Assembly: GCA_030544215.1 (NCBI GenBank)
Contig: JARZZO010000003.1
Span: 28,152,379 to 28,216,378, forward strand
Direction: 5' to 3'
Source: Zantedeschia hybrid cultivar
Lineage: Eukaryota > Streptophyta > Magnoliopsida > Alismatales > Araceae
DNA length: 64,000 nt
Of the stretch, positions 12,026 to 24,314 are shown in pieces; position 1 is the stretch's first letter; each line of letters starts with the position of its first letter. Below the pieces are notes generated by a model that was given only the letters and a program-made list of their open reading frames with translations, was not told the DNA's origin and searched no databases. A program made the position numbers and the translations under genes.

Positions 12026-14123
12026 TGATCGTTCCAAATTGTGCGTCGTTAAACACTCATAAGAACGTTCAATCTAAATTTATTCGGTTCATTTAAATTC
12101 AATTTTGAAAATTAATAATGGTGAGTCCGAGTCGATCCACAGGGAATTAAGATTTTAATTTCGAAAACCTTAGATTTTAATTATCTAAAAAAAATTGAGA
12201 ATTTGAATTCATTAATTAACTACCTAATTAAGTTAAACTAAATTTACGAATTTAACTAACCTAATTTTTTTAAAACACAAATACAACAACATTTTAAAAT
12301 TGAGAAGAGAGAGATTAACAAAATATTATAACATAACTTCTATGTTAAACTAAACGACTTTTATGCAACAAAAACTTAATTTAATTAAACTAAAATAAAC
12401 CAAAAGAAGTACAAAATAAAATAAATAAAAAATGATAAGAATAGGGCAAGTTTAAGCAGTGGGTGTTTCAATCTTCAAGTGCGCTGGAGTGCTTGGACAG
12501 ATGCAGTTGCTGGTGCGGCTTGACGCATGGAGCTGCTGGCTGTGCATGCATGCATTCACTGGGGCAGCATGTGGAGGACATGCATGGGAGGTGCTGGCAA
12601 CGTGCAGGTGCTTCTGCTGGTGGCTGAGGGATGCTGACACGTGGTGGAGGCTTGCATGGCGGCAGGTGCAGCAAGCTTCAGCTGGCTCGCATGTGCTGGG
12701 TTGCTTGCATGCATGCAGGTGGAGGGTAGCTGCTGAGACGTGTGTTGCGTAGGTGCTTTGAAGCTGTTGGAGACCCGTGGCTGTGCAGCCGTGGAGGGCT
12801 TCAGCTTGGACAGCACGTGGAGGTGCAGGCTTCAACCTGGAACTTGCCGGCGTGTGTGGGATGCGCTGCTGGTGGCTTCTCTGCGTGGAGGAGCTTTGGG
12901 TGCAGCTTCAGGTGAAGCATGGAGGCTCACAGCCGGTTACGTCGGGATGCAGCTGGGCATGCATGGCTACGTGCGGAAGCAGCTGCTGGCCGGCGCGTTT
13001 CATGCAACGCGTGGAGAAGCTGGATGTAGGCGTGCATGTGTGGACGAGCTGCTGTGAACGCTGCCGCGCAGAGAGAACCCGAGAGAGGGCGTATGGGAGG
13101 AGAGGAAGAGAGATACGGCGGAGGAGGACAGGGAGAGAGAGGGAGTTTTGCGGGGCTGATAAGCTGCGGGAGGAGGAAAACGGAGAGAGAGAACAGAGGG
13201 AGAGAAAGAGAGACCGAGAGAAACCGGAAAGGCTGAGAAGAGGAGTAACCGGCTGGAGAGGGGAATCTGAGAGAGAGAGAGCTATGGAGGGCTGCGGGGT
13301 TGAGAAAGAATAAGAGAAGGAGAGGCTGCGGGCTGGGGTTCTGGAGAAAGAATAGAAGAGAGAGGAGAATCCGAGAGAGAGAGGGAATTAGAGAGTGAGA
13401 GGCTGAGAAGAGGAGAAAACCGGAGAGAGAGAGATGCTGAAAAGAGGAAGAGAGAACCGGAGAGAAAGAGGAGAGAGGCTGCGGTCTAAGGAGAGGGCTG
13501 TGGGAAGGAAGGTTAATATAGAGAGGAAGAGAGACGTGGGAAGGAAACTAGAGAAGAAGTAGGGCTGCGGTTGGGAAATTGGAGAGAAAGAAGGAAATAG
13601 AGGGTTTTGGGAAACTCCAGAGAAAGAAGGAATCAGAGGGTCTTTTTTAAAAATAAAGTAGACTTTAGGAAGGCAGCTGGCCCTTCTTGGGTTCTTCTTG
13701 GCCGTGGAATTAGGGCAACACTAGGGTCTCAAATGACGTTTTTACCCCTGCTTTAATCTTTTGGACAAAATAACGTCGAATTTAGCGAAATTCGAACCCT
13801 AAACCTCCCCCAAATTTCCGGAAACTCCACCAACTGCACTGCATTATTGGCATGTCCTGTTCACATAAAATAAATATAAAGTAGCACATTATCATAAAAA
13901 TATCATTATATTTATTTATTTCGTCTCGGTTTTGTCGAAAAACCGCAAATGCGCTATACTCCATTAATCACATGAAATGACGATATTTTTAAGTCAGAAT
14001 TTGACAAAATTGGTACCGTTGGACTTGGTACGCAATTATCTATCATTTCATGCTATTTTACAGATAAAAACGTGAGTATGATGCGTATGATTGCCTTTAA
14101 ATGATCAATTTAACACTTTATCA
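12026..14123 (-). repeat. 5' LTR of the non-autonomous gypsy element
   Basis: This 2098-bp copy pairs with 5795-7890. Differences are mostly single substitutions spread over the whole length, which suggests moderate age. The downstream duplication aaatg is at 14124-14128. The same GA-rich tract and TGCATGCA-rich segment are present. Confidence 0.92.
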
Positions 14124-14128
14124 AAATG

Positions 14129-17100
14129 CTATCTAAAACTTGTTTTAAGATTAATATTTAATATCTCCTGGTTTAAGAAACAAAATAATCTTATACAATT
14201 AAGATTAAAGTTTTAAAAGTGTTTTAAAACTGAAATTTAATTATCAAGATATTAATTGAGATGTTATCTTAGAATAGTTTTAAGACTATTATGCTGTTAA
14301 CAAATTTAAGATATTAATTAAGGCATCGTTTTAAAATTGTTTTAAGACTTATGCTTAATTAAATCTTATTTTTCTATTGAGGTTCAAATTAAAGATATTG
14401 ATCTTTATTAACAATTGTTATTATATCATTGTTTATTGATCCAATTGTTAGGTTAATAAATTATGATATTTTAATAATTTAGTATATTAGTCTAAATGTT
14501 AGATTAATATTAATACTTTATCAAAGGTTGTTAAAGATGTAATTTTGCCTCAAGAACCATTAACAAGAGTTGTAATGGCATTTGTTAAGTTATTATTAAT
14601 GTCTTGGTAATTTTCTTAACAATGGATTGTTAAGAGAGATTTTATATTTGGGGATATCTTAACAAGAGTTGTTAAGACTATTTTAATTAGTCTAATTGTT
14701 AGACTATTATAATTTAGAAATATTCTATTTAATATTTTTTAATAAATGTTATTGAGAAATATTTTTTAATAAAAGGGGTTTATTAACAAGGAGTTGTTAA
14801 TCAATTATAATTGGAATTAGAAATTCTTTTATAAATGTTATTTGAGAATTTTTAATTGTATCTAAATGTTAGATTGTTTCGCATTAGTAATTGTTATTGA
14901 TGTGATTTAAAATTAATCTAAGTGTTAGATTAATTAATTTAGAATTGTTCTAAATTATGTATGGAATATTTTAGAATTTTAATTTTAGCTATGTTTGCAC
15001 ATGTTGATGTGTTTGATGCTTTAAATTCAATTTGTTGTATGTTAGAAAATAAGATTTTCGAAATTCCAAAATTATCCAATTTTGATTGGTACCCGGGTTT
15101 TAAGAAAACCAAAATTATTATATTTTAAAAAAATTAGCCTTCATGTGATGTGTTTTATCATGTGTGGATGGTTAAAATTTGTGGTGGTTATGGACATGCA
15201 CTTTGTGGAATTTCATATCATGTGATGGTGTGTGATTTTGTGAATTGTTATGGAATGTGATGTACATTAATTAAGTGTTAATTAATGAAGACTGCGTGCC
15301 TCCCTCTCTCACTCATTCTATTGTAATTCTATCTCCCTCAATTATTGTACTCGGCCATAAGGTTTTCTCTTACAATTTATTTATATTTAAAAATATTTCA
15401 AATTCTGTTTTATATTTGTAATTGATCGCGCCGGCCGAAGAGAGGCGAGGATGATCCACAAGTGCAACCAGGAAGGCGACAGGAGATGAGATCACTAGCG
15501 GCTATGTGTTTGCATGTTTAGATTATATAAATGTTATATAGTTTTGGTGATTAATTGTTTGGTTCCAGTTAATCACCGTGCTGTCCATGACTACATAATG
15601 AACATGTATGGATGATGCATGCTTTTAGTTTTTTATTATGAATCGATTGCTAATATCTAGGTATAGTTAAATATATTTGATATATTTATAAACTATCACC
15701 TAGGATGAGACCAACTTAATATAAACAAAACCTTCAACATAAAGTCTAAGCCGGAGCGCGAGTCATTGAGAATGTACTGCGTGGCTCTCCATCAATATAG
15801 TTCTTAGAACTTGATTCAATGATGACAGTTTCTACGTATTTACCCGAGATCTGTCACCATCTGATGAAAGGCCTATTAACTATGGCATCTTGATGCCTTG
15901 AGATTGGAATAGAGGAACGGTGTAGTTATCCTCGCGTTTATCCGGGAGCTACATTCTTACTCTAGTCTGTCATGTATTGATGGTAAAGCTTAGACCAGGG
16001 ATAATGGTCTACTGTGTTTATCTGGGACCATTAAAGACCTGGGAGCCGAAATAAGATCGGATATTGCAAAGAGTTGCAATTACCATGAGATGGTTGCTCT
16101 GGGATAATGGTATGATACTATGTGTTTACCCGAGGTCATACTATGATTCTTCGAGATTCTCATCCTCACTAGGAGGCCGTCGGAGTCTTCCGTTCTGTAT
16201 ACCTGAAGGTTATACAGTCCGTCAAAAAATAGTGAGAAATAATTCAAGATAAAAGACCATAATTAAATTATTAGAACTATCTGCTTAAATCACGTTATTT
16301 TTTTCGATTCACTAATATGTCGTTTATTCGAGATGTTGGCATGTTGGATGCCAATACTTCTCATACTCAGACTGACTAGAAAACTCTAAAGAATGTCTTT
16401 AGGGGTGAGTGAAAGTTACTATCCTAATCAGATATCATGAATCTTCTTACTTGGATAAACCAAGGTGAAGAGGTACTCATGGTATGTCTTTCTGAAAGGC
16501 ATTGATTGTCATGAATTCTCTTATTTGGATAGACCAAGATGAAGAGATATTTATAATGTGCCTTTGAGAAAGGCAAGTGGTAAGATTTTAAACGATCGAA
16601 TCCACACCTGAAAAGGATAAAGGAAAGTCAGCTGAGATAGAGAAGTAGCAGTTCTCCCACTGCAATCAATATAAGGATACTGGTAAAAGCAAAATGAATA
16701 TGAAACTTGAAAGAAGTCTCATATATTCTTATTATCAACTTTTGCATGTCTATTGGAGAATTAGCGTATCCAATATGAGATATTGGAAAATGATTCTCAG
16801 AGCTGTGATAATGTGCAAACTTAGACAAGTAAAAGAAAATCGAGAGAATGCAAGTGTTGAGTTAGACTCAACAATTGCTCATGATAATCATAGGTTACTG
16901 TCAGACAGTAAATATTTGTATGTCTATAGGAGTCTAATATGAAACTGAATAATTGTTATTTAGTTGCATGAGATATCAAGAATTATAAAAGTGAATAATG
17001 TTAACTGAGAAGGAACAATAGTTGTTCAAATCAGTCAATACACTATAGATTCTTGAAGTGACATTTCATGTGATGAATATTCACAAGTCTCCTATAGAAA

Positions 17101-19127
17101 TGAACTGTGTGAATCCTGATTATCTATGGTATTGTACATAGGATTGTATAATAAGAAATTATTGACGCTGATGCATATTGATATAAACAGCTCAAAGGCC
17201 AAAGATAATCACTACTATTGACTTACCTTATAGTTTACTCTTAGAATGATTCGACTGTATGTACTTACTGAAGTACAAGACGAATGCATATGAAAGAATA
17301 AAGTATAAGATCAATATGAAGTATTAGAATCTTTGATTTGATCGAAGAAATTAATACTTAAGTATATGATTCACATAAATCATTAAAATGATAATTGTAT
17401 TCTCGCTCGATTGATCCTCATTGTACATTATAGTAATATGATAGAATGAGGAATTGCACCTTATTAAGATATGATACAATACATAATAAGTTTTTTCTAA
17501 TTCTTATATTCTTTTGAGCATGAGTATGATCATTAGATGTCCATACTTTATAGAGGTTCTAAATAAGTCAGTGTGTATCCATATAGGATATGGAAACCAA
17601 ATAATTCATATGAGATGTGAATTATGAACAAACCTGATTTTAAAGTCAAGTTATACTGTGATGTGAATTTGTAAAATATCTAAAGAGTTTGGACATTACA
17701 TTTATTGGCCAGGCGATAATGAAATAATTATCGTCCTGAAAGCTGTCTTCTATGAAGAGGAATATATCCTCAGAGAAGACAGTGTGAGCTGATAAAACTA
17801 GAAGATGTTTTAGATTTACAAGTTAACATAAGATTATTAGATAATCTATAAGTTGTTTTGGAACCACTAATAACACACATCAGAGTGCTTTATAGATTTT
17901 TGAGATTCTCTCAGTGACTAAAAGGATATGTTTGACATATCTGATTTAGTAAGATGAGAGGAGCTCAAAAATAGATTATGATCTAAAATCTATGATAATA
18001 GTGTTATCTATCATTACAATTTTGAGATTGATAAGTTTATTAGAATTCTACTTGTCAATACTGCCTATCATTATATTGAGATGATGACAGATGGATATTA
18101 AAAGCATTCTCTTAATGTGATTGAGGAAAAGATGTATATGATACACCTTTAAGGCTTTTAGAATATCCAGGAAGCAAGTTATGATTTCAAAGATTATTTT
18201 GATTCAAACTAAAGCTTTCTAAGTTGTAATAAAGGTTTTGACTTAATGGTCAAATACTACGTGATCATTAAGAATGATCACAGATTGTGTGTGTGTTCAA
18301 AAGAGATAGTGGGAGTACAATCGCTTTAGTAATGCTTTGTGATAATAATATCAAAGTCATTGAGAATGACATCGGGATGTTACTATCAGTAAAAGCATTA
18401 TTAACCATGCTTTCCTCCATAATAGGTTTAGTTATAATATTCCACGTATTGAAAATACGAATCTATTAAGATAGATCGGTGGAGATATTATATTGACTTG
18501 TATGTCAAAATATTTGGCATAAATTTCATAATAAGTCTCAATTGTAAAGACATGTAATTTATTCCTTTAGAGAAAAAGTTCCTTAAAGGATACATGAGTG
18601 AAATGAATCATTAAGCACTTGGGAAGTGCTAATGATGCATTCATGTATATGGAAAGGATGATTTGAAACTATGAGATCACACTAACTCAAATTTCAAGTC
18701 AAATAATGGACTTAACCTTCTAATAGAAAGAAAGGATTAGAAGGGTTCCAATCTAGAACTCGATATTAAGGTGACGACATAAACAAGTGATACTGTTATC
18801 AGAACAGTATGGATGAAAAAGGTTCATCCCTAAACTAGATGTAGTTCTAAAAGGTCTCTGATACCATCCTATCGTTGTAGGACAGCAGTGGGAGCGATCA
18901 ATTATGTGATCGAGCCATGGTCTTTTTAGAAGTTGCAGAACATTCTGAGGCTCCTTCACAAGTTCGGAGATAAAGGATAAAAGGAAATAACGTAATGGAA
19001 AATATTCCATCTTTAGATAATTTAGCATATATCTGACCAAGTCTTAGTCACAAACTTTATGTGAGCATCACCTAGATTTGATGGAGATCAAATGCGAAAG
19101 TGATTAGCTTGAGTCCAAGTGGGAGAT
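14129..19127 (+). pseudogene. Decayed gag-pol body of copia A
   Basis: The AT-rich leader continues to about 15300. A segment near 15900-16250 matches the leader of copia B (41640-41880). The gag start is recognisable near 16340 by similarity to the copia-B gag at 42010. An integrase C-terminal motif with EEEY survives near 17700-17790. RT-like sequence near 18230-18400 keeps the order of the usual SWN..FD and VxxNDxGML region, with VENDIGML visible as IENDIGML. Stops and deletions occur in all frames. Several copia domains are too decayed to place, including RNase H and the gag zinc knuckle. Confidence 0.65.
19117..19127 (+). promoter_or_regulatory. Polypurine tract of copia A
   Basis: AAGTGGGAGAT lies directly before the 3' LTR start TGATGG. 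This is the standard AAGTGGGAGA tract of plant copia elements. Confidence 0.85.
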
Positions 19128-19322
19128 TGATGGATATAGGTGTCCTCTAAGTCAATCACAAGACACCTATTTCAATCTAGTTCACTAATCAATGGCATTA
19201 AATTCATTATATAGATTGGCATATTAATAATTACGTATAATAAAGTCCATGAATATGTGCAATAGTCATCAGATTATGGTGAGATCATAATAATGAGACT
19301 GATGGCTTATAAACACATATTC

Positions 19323-21844
19323 TGTAAGGACTGAGGTTTCGGGCTCAGTTTTCTGGTCGGTTTCGGACTGGATCCCCTGGTTTGGACTCTGAGGGGTCTT
19401 GAGAATTTCTTCTGAATGACGTCTGTCCTGCACGATGCCTTTCAAACGGCGTCTTGCTGGGTGGACGCCATTTAGGTCTGTTGCTGTTGTGCCACGTGGG
19501 CGCCACGTTGGCGGGTTTCGGGCCGCGAGAGTACGGCCCCCGTCTTGTCGTCTGAACGGCGTCCGTGATGGACGACGCCATTCAGACTGCGACCCTGCGA
19601 TGTCAGTGTACGGTGCCGGTCTTGTCGTCTGAACGACGTCGGTGGCGAGCGACGCGTTTTAGAGCTTCTGTCAGTACGGCCCGTCCTGTCATCTGATAGG
19701 CGTTTGTCTCGGACGACACGTTTTACCCTGTTTCGGATTGACCCTGGGAGCCTTCCTTTCTTTCCCTCATTCTCACCCTCTCACTCTCTCTCCTCCCCCT
19801 CTCCGCCTCCTCCGACCCCTCTCTTCCCCTTTCCCTTCCTCTTCTTCCTCTTCCACCACTCCAACGCCTCTCTACCTCTCACCACTACCACCACCACTTC
19901 CTTCACGACATTTCCTTCTCCGGGCGGCGGCCGACGTTCCGGCGGAGTGGCGACGTCCTCGGGGGTGCCGGCGGCGGTCTGCGATGCGGCGGTTTGGCGG
20001 TACGGAGCGAGGAGGAGTTCAAGTAACCGGTAGGGGGACGAACCTTGTATGAATTATAGTCGTTTCAGCCGTAGTTTCCATGTGGAGCATGATGTGTTTG
20101 GGGTAGAATGAGCATGTTTAGGGTGTTTAATGGGGGTTTCTATGCATGAGGATTTATGGGCTTCAAATGGTGATTCGATTTCCTTCTCCGTTTTCCCCTT
20201 CTTGGGCATTTTGGGTTGGAATTGGCGGTGAAAGGGAGCCCTCGGGTAGAGTTGCAGAACCCGATTTCTGGTGCTAAATGACGTCGTGCATGGACGACGC
20301 CATTTAGAATGGCGACGGGACTGCACGACGCCATTTAGGCAGAAATCGCCCTGTGTGAGGTTCTGTCAGCTTGGGGTTTCTGGCGCTAAATGACGTCGTG
20401 GCTGGACGACGCCATTTAGAATGGCGACGGTACAGTACGACACCATTTAGGCAGAACTCACCCCGATTAAGGTTTCTGCAAGTTTCGGATTCTGGTGTGA
20501 ATGGCGTCTGAGGACACCGATGCCTTTTAAAAGACGGCTTCCCAGGACGACGCGTTTTAAGAGAATCAACCGTTGCCTGTCTCTGTTTTCGGTTGCTAAT
20601 AGACGACGAGAGATAGCGACGCGTTTTAAAAGGCGGCTACCTGTGGCGATGCTTTTTAGGCCATATTCTTAGGCCGGGATTTCATGAACCAGTTTAGGAT
20701 GCTTGAATGGCGTCGGCCTTGGGCGACGCGATTCAAGACAGAATCTCACTAATCCATGCCATTAAAATGTGTTTACACTGTTAGATAGTTGGTTAAATGC
20801 ATGCTTTAAATACACTCGACGATGATGGATTCTTCGTGACCGGATGGCACTGCATTGTGTGTCGTGCGACCGCGGACTTCTCACGTGACCGGATCGCACT
20901 GTGCCAGGTTTTGTGTTACTGTGGACCTAGAGTGACAGTTGTAGCGCTTTATCCCCCTGTGCTGGTGTGGGTGGAGCACAGCGCCGGTGGGGGCGTGGGC
21001 GGGGTGACGCCTAGAGAGAGAGGGTCACCTGGTGAACCCCGGGGTTAGCTAGTACCGGTGTGGGTGTGGTACCTTTGGAGTGTCACTCGTGCTGGGGGAA
21101 GGAGTAACCACCTGAGCTAGTTGGGCCGGAGTAGCCAGCACGCTATCCGAGGGGTTACTGTTTGGTCTCAGTGGGTCGGTGTTTCCCACTTTCGGTTGTG
21201 TGGTCGGTGTTTCCCACTTTCGGTTGTATGGTCGGTGTTTCCCACTTTCGGAGGCGTGGTTGGCGTGTTTTGCCGAGACGCGAATTGTTGGCTCATTGAT
21301 AGAATGATTCTAGAAATATGCTTATTACATTTCAAATGCATGTGGTTCGTATCGAGATCTAGGAGTAGTGTGTTATAGCTTTACTTGCCTTAATCACCTG
21401 TATCTTTGTTATTGCACTTGTGGGTGTGTGAGTGGGAGGCACGGGATCGGATGATCCCTACTGAGCCCAATTCTGGTGTGGCTCACTCCCTGCGGTTTCA
21501 GGCGTGGACCTCGTGGCGAGTGGCGGAGAGTGGTGTTCTCCTTGGTGTGTGGACCAGTAGCTATCTTAGTTCCGGGGTATGCCCCGATGTTGTTGTACTT
21601 TGTTTCTGCCTGTACTTATTTAATTTATTGGGCTATGTAATTATTGTTGGACTGTGTACGGACATTATTAATTTCCTTCCTGCGCACTGTAATTCCTTAT
21701 AGTCCATGTGAATGTTATATTTAACCTTGTTTAACGCTTACTCCTCCAGATGTGTGTATAAGATCCGGGTGTGAGACCATTGGATAATGATTCGACACCC
21801 ATTTAGTGATCGGGTCTCCGATCATAGGGTGACGGGTCGTTACA
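19323..21844. mobile_element. Solo LTR T2 (gypsy-like), intact
   Basis: It is bounded by TGTAAGGACTGAGG and GTCGTTACA with an exact duplication tattc (19318-19322 and 21845-21849). It is 2522 bp and related to T1 throughout. On the plus strand it holds an array of 14 interrupted palindromes, a CT-rich pyrimidine tract (about 19750-19920), a GC-rich stretch with a donor-like site near 20030, and a GT-rich region repeating the phrase cggtgtttcccactttcgg (21177-21250). No coding domain is visible. It sits inside the copia element that itself sits inside T1, so the family moved at least twice, before and after copia A inserted. Confidence 0.85.
19412..20736. repeat. Array of 14 interrupted palindromes (12-10-12) in T2
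   Basis: Fourteen 34-bp units share one geometry: a left arm near CTGAATGGCGTC, exactly ten variable bases, and a right arm near GACGCCATTTAG. Clear examples start at 19412, 19552, 20273, 20386 and 20703. Neighbouring units often overlap by three or four bases. The first units lie within a looser repeat containing tacggcccgtcttgtcgt. The function is unknown. Confidence 0.85.
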
Positions 21845-22762
21845 TATTCTCAATTGTTCCTAGTCATGGGATGTTTGAGAAGGACATCAAACATCCGGTA
21901 AGACTAGTACAGGTTATTCTAGCTCATATGATGAGGGTGACTGATCTTGTTAGTTACTCATGTGGAGACACAATGGTAAACCTGTAGGTGTTCATTGTAG
22001 AATGAGTTCACTGAACTGATCCGACATGAATCGCCGAATGGTAATTTACCTGACTGTCAATCGGCTTGATTCATCGTCACAGTGGCGTGGTTGATCCTTG
22101 GATTTGAGACACCAAAGACACCTTGTCGGTGGACTTCTAGACTTTGACCTTGACCTACGAATCCCTATCCACGGAATCTCTAATAGTCAAGGATCGGGTC
22201 CAGCGGAAGACCTTCGAAGGTGATTGTGTGTTCAATAAAGGATCATTTGCTCTCAGGTAACTGGAGAGAGAATGCTCTAGAATAGATTCGCAGGAGTCTC
22301 TAGCTAGAGCAGAAACAATATCAGAAAAGATGTTTTCCGATATTATACAGCGGAGTCTGATTCAAGTGAGTTGACCATCTAGGATTTGACAGTTGACCAT
22401 ATCCTAGGTTAACTTGAGAGCATTGTGCGAACGAAGGATTATAGCCACGCGGTAACTGTGGACGGACAGGTTCCATGAGTGGGTTGCTGAACCCCATTAC
22501 CTTCCGAGATCATGCGGTGTTGCTTGGCACCCAATTTGATCGGAAGTCCGACCGAATTTACATGCGGTGTGAATTCAGTTAAGTAATTAGTTAATATATA
22601 GATATTAATTAATTACAATAAGTCAATAACCAGTTATTGGACTTAATGGGCTGAAAACCAGACTGGTTAATGGGCCTAGAGGGTCACACGCAATAAGATT
22701 CTCAGTCGGTGGTACTTAAGTGGGATTTATATTAACTCAGGTATTTTTGTGAAAAGTCGCGC

Positions 22763-22768
<6 letters not shown>

Positions 22769-22824
<56 letters not shown>
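22769..22824. repeat. (TA)28 microsatellite in copia A 3' LTR
   Basis: There are 56 bp of pure TA, where the 5' LTR has (TA)5 at 4236-4245. Both LTRs were copied from one template, so the expansion came after insertion. The Tyr-Ile repeat reading frames across it are artefacts. Confidence 0.95.
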
Positions 22825-22825
<1 letters not shown>

Positions 22826-23301
22826 GCGCTCTTGAGAAACCCTGGGCCAAGCTCCAGGATTTCCCCATGCTGCCTGTCATCCCCCCTTTTCTCTCTCCTC
22901 CTTTGGGCGCCCCATTCGAGGCGTCGGGACTGTCTTCGTCTCCGCCACGCGCGATTCCCGAAAGTCGGGAATTCCTGTCGGCGGATTTTCGGCAATTGTT
23001 GCGGTGACGGATTTTCAGCGAGTGAGCTGATACCGACGAGGGAGCGAGGACGAACCACTCCGGAGGATCGTGTGGATACCGCTGGAGGCCGGACACTTGT
23101 GCGGCTCGCAGCATCGCCTTGACGGAATCGAGACAGAAGCGGATTCGAATCCGCACACGGTAATCTGATTACACCCGAATTTTTTGGTTTGCATTTTTCG
23201 TTCCGAATCGGATCAGCGGGCATCGGGCGGGATAACATTTTGTTCGTCATTTCCGATGCGTTCTTCGCGTCGCGCCCGGATCCCAACATAGGACTTATGT
23301 T

Positions 23302-24314
23302 CTTTTTGGCGTCGAGCTTGCGAGACGTGGTTCAAACGGCATCCAGTGAGGTGGACGCGTTTTAGGTTGTGCCACGTGGGCTGGTTTTGGGCCGCGGGTG
23401 TACAAGCCTGTTCTTATCGTCTGAACGACGTCTTGATTGGATGATGCCATTCATAGTACGGCCCTGGTATGTTAGCGTACGACCCGTCTTGTCGTCTGAT
23501 TGGCGTCGACCTTGGACAACGCGTTTTATTTAGCTTCGGTTTGACCCCGCGAACCTTCCCTCCTTTCCCTCATTCTCTCCTTTATCTTCTCTCTCCTCTC
23601 TTCCCTTCGAACCTCTGGCTTCTTTTCCCCCTTCTCCTTCCTTTCCTCTCCCCATTCCTCCTCTCCCTCCACTCCATCAACCTCCTAACTTCCTCTACTA
23701 CCACCACCACTTCCTCCGCGGCGCATTTCTCTCCGGACAGCGGCCGACGTCCCGGTGGAGTAACGGAGTCAATGGCGGTACCGGCGGCGGCGTGTGGCGT
23801 GGTGGTTCGGCAGCTTGGAGCTTGGAGGAGTTCGAGTAACCGGTAGGGTTACGATCCTCACGACGTTTTCTTTAAAACTATGTTTTTTCCCGCTTTGGAG
23901 AATGTTTAGGAGATTTTTGAGGTGAAAATACTAATTGCATGTAATGAGGAATTGTGGATTTTTAATGGGTACTTAGTTTCTCCTCCTCCCTCTCTATTTT
24001 TATGGCGTTTTGTGTGATTTTGGGGGAGAAATCCCATTTTTTAACTCGGGGGAGGCCGGAGGAGAGCCTGTCTATCAGGGTTAAATGGCGTCTAGGGACA
24101 ACGACGCCATTTAAAAAGGCGGCTTCCACACACGACGCAATTTAACCCCACATAACAGACTCTGTCTCTGGACTGAATGGCGTCCAAAGACAGCGACGCC
24201 ATTTAAATGGCGACCCCTTTGAACGACGTGTTTTAGGCCATCTTCCGAGGCCAGATTTCACATGAACCAGTTTAGGAGTCTTGAATGACGTCGGCCTTGG
24301 GCGACGCGATTCAA
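23302..24314. repeat. Array of 9 interrupted palindromes (12-10-12) in T1
   Basis: This is the T1 counterpart of the T2 array, with nine units of the same 34-bp geometry. They start near 23302, 23332, 23421, 23495, 24081, 24112, 24173, 24203 and 24281. The pairs 23302/23332, 24081/24112 and 24173/24203 overlap end to end. Confidence 0.85.

Larger units (their letters stand above)
5795..14123 (-). mobile_element. Large non-autonomous Ty3/gypsy element (LARD-like)
   Basis: The target duplication aaatg is exact (5790-5794 and 14124-14128). The LTRs are 5795-7890 and 12026-14123, both TGATCG...TTTATCA on the plus strand and about 2-3% different by eye. A tRNA-Asp-type primer site (TGGCGCCGTTGCCG) and a purine tract both place the element on the minus strand. 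The 4.1-kb interior carries one long ORF without RT, RNase H or integrase, plus a decayed protease-like piece. It must depend on enzymes from another element. The LTRs are unusually long (2.1 kb), and their distal half is GA-rich. Confidence 0.9.
3122..23288 (+). mobile_element. Ty1/copia retrotransposon family A, with two nested insertions
   Basis: The 5-bp duplication tagga is exact at 3117-3121 and 23289-23293. The 5' LTR is 3122-4708 and the 3' LTR is 19128-23288 (interrupted by T2). A PBS for initiator Met tRNA starts at 4710, and a purine tract precedes the 3' LTR. The body is 4709-5789 plus 14129-19127, with the non-autonomous gypsy element 5795-14123 inserted between. The remnants run in the order gag, integrase end, RT-like, RNase H-like, as in copia elements. 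Everything is riddled with stops, so this is a dead copy. Confidence 0.88.
19128..23288 (+). repeat. 3' LTR of copia A, interrupted by solo LTR T2
   Basis: LTR sequence covers 19128-19322 and 21850-23288; T2 and its duplicated tattc fill the gap. It ends ...GATCCCAACA like the 5' copy. The (TA)n run has grown from 5 units in the 5' LTR to 28 units here (22769-22824). Confidence 0.88.

Noticed and set aside
19412..20736. CRISPR-like array
   Set aside because: The units are inverted-arm palindromes with variable centres at irregular distances in a plant retrotransposon LTR. There are no direct repeats with constant spacers and no cas genes.
22737..23289. Frames with long Tyr-Ile repeats
   Set aside because: They cross the (TA)28 microsatellite and LTR sequence and are not proteins.
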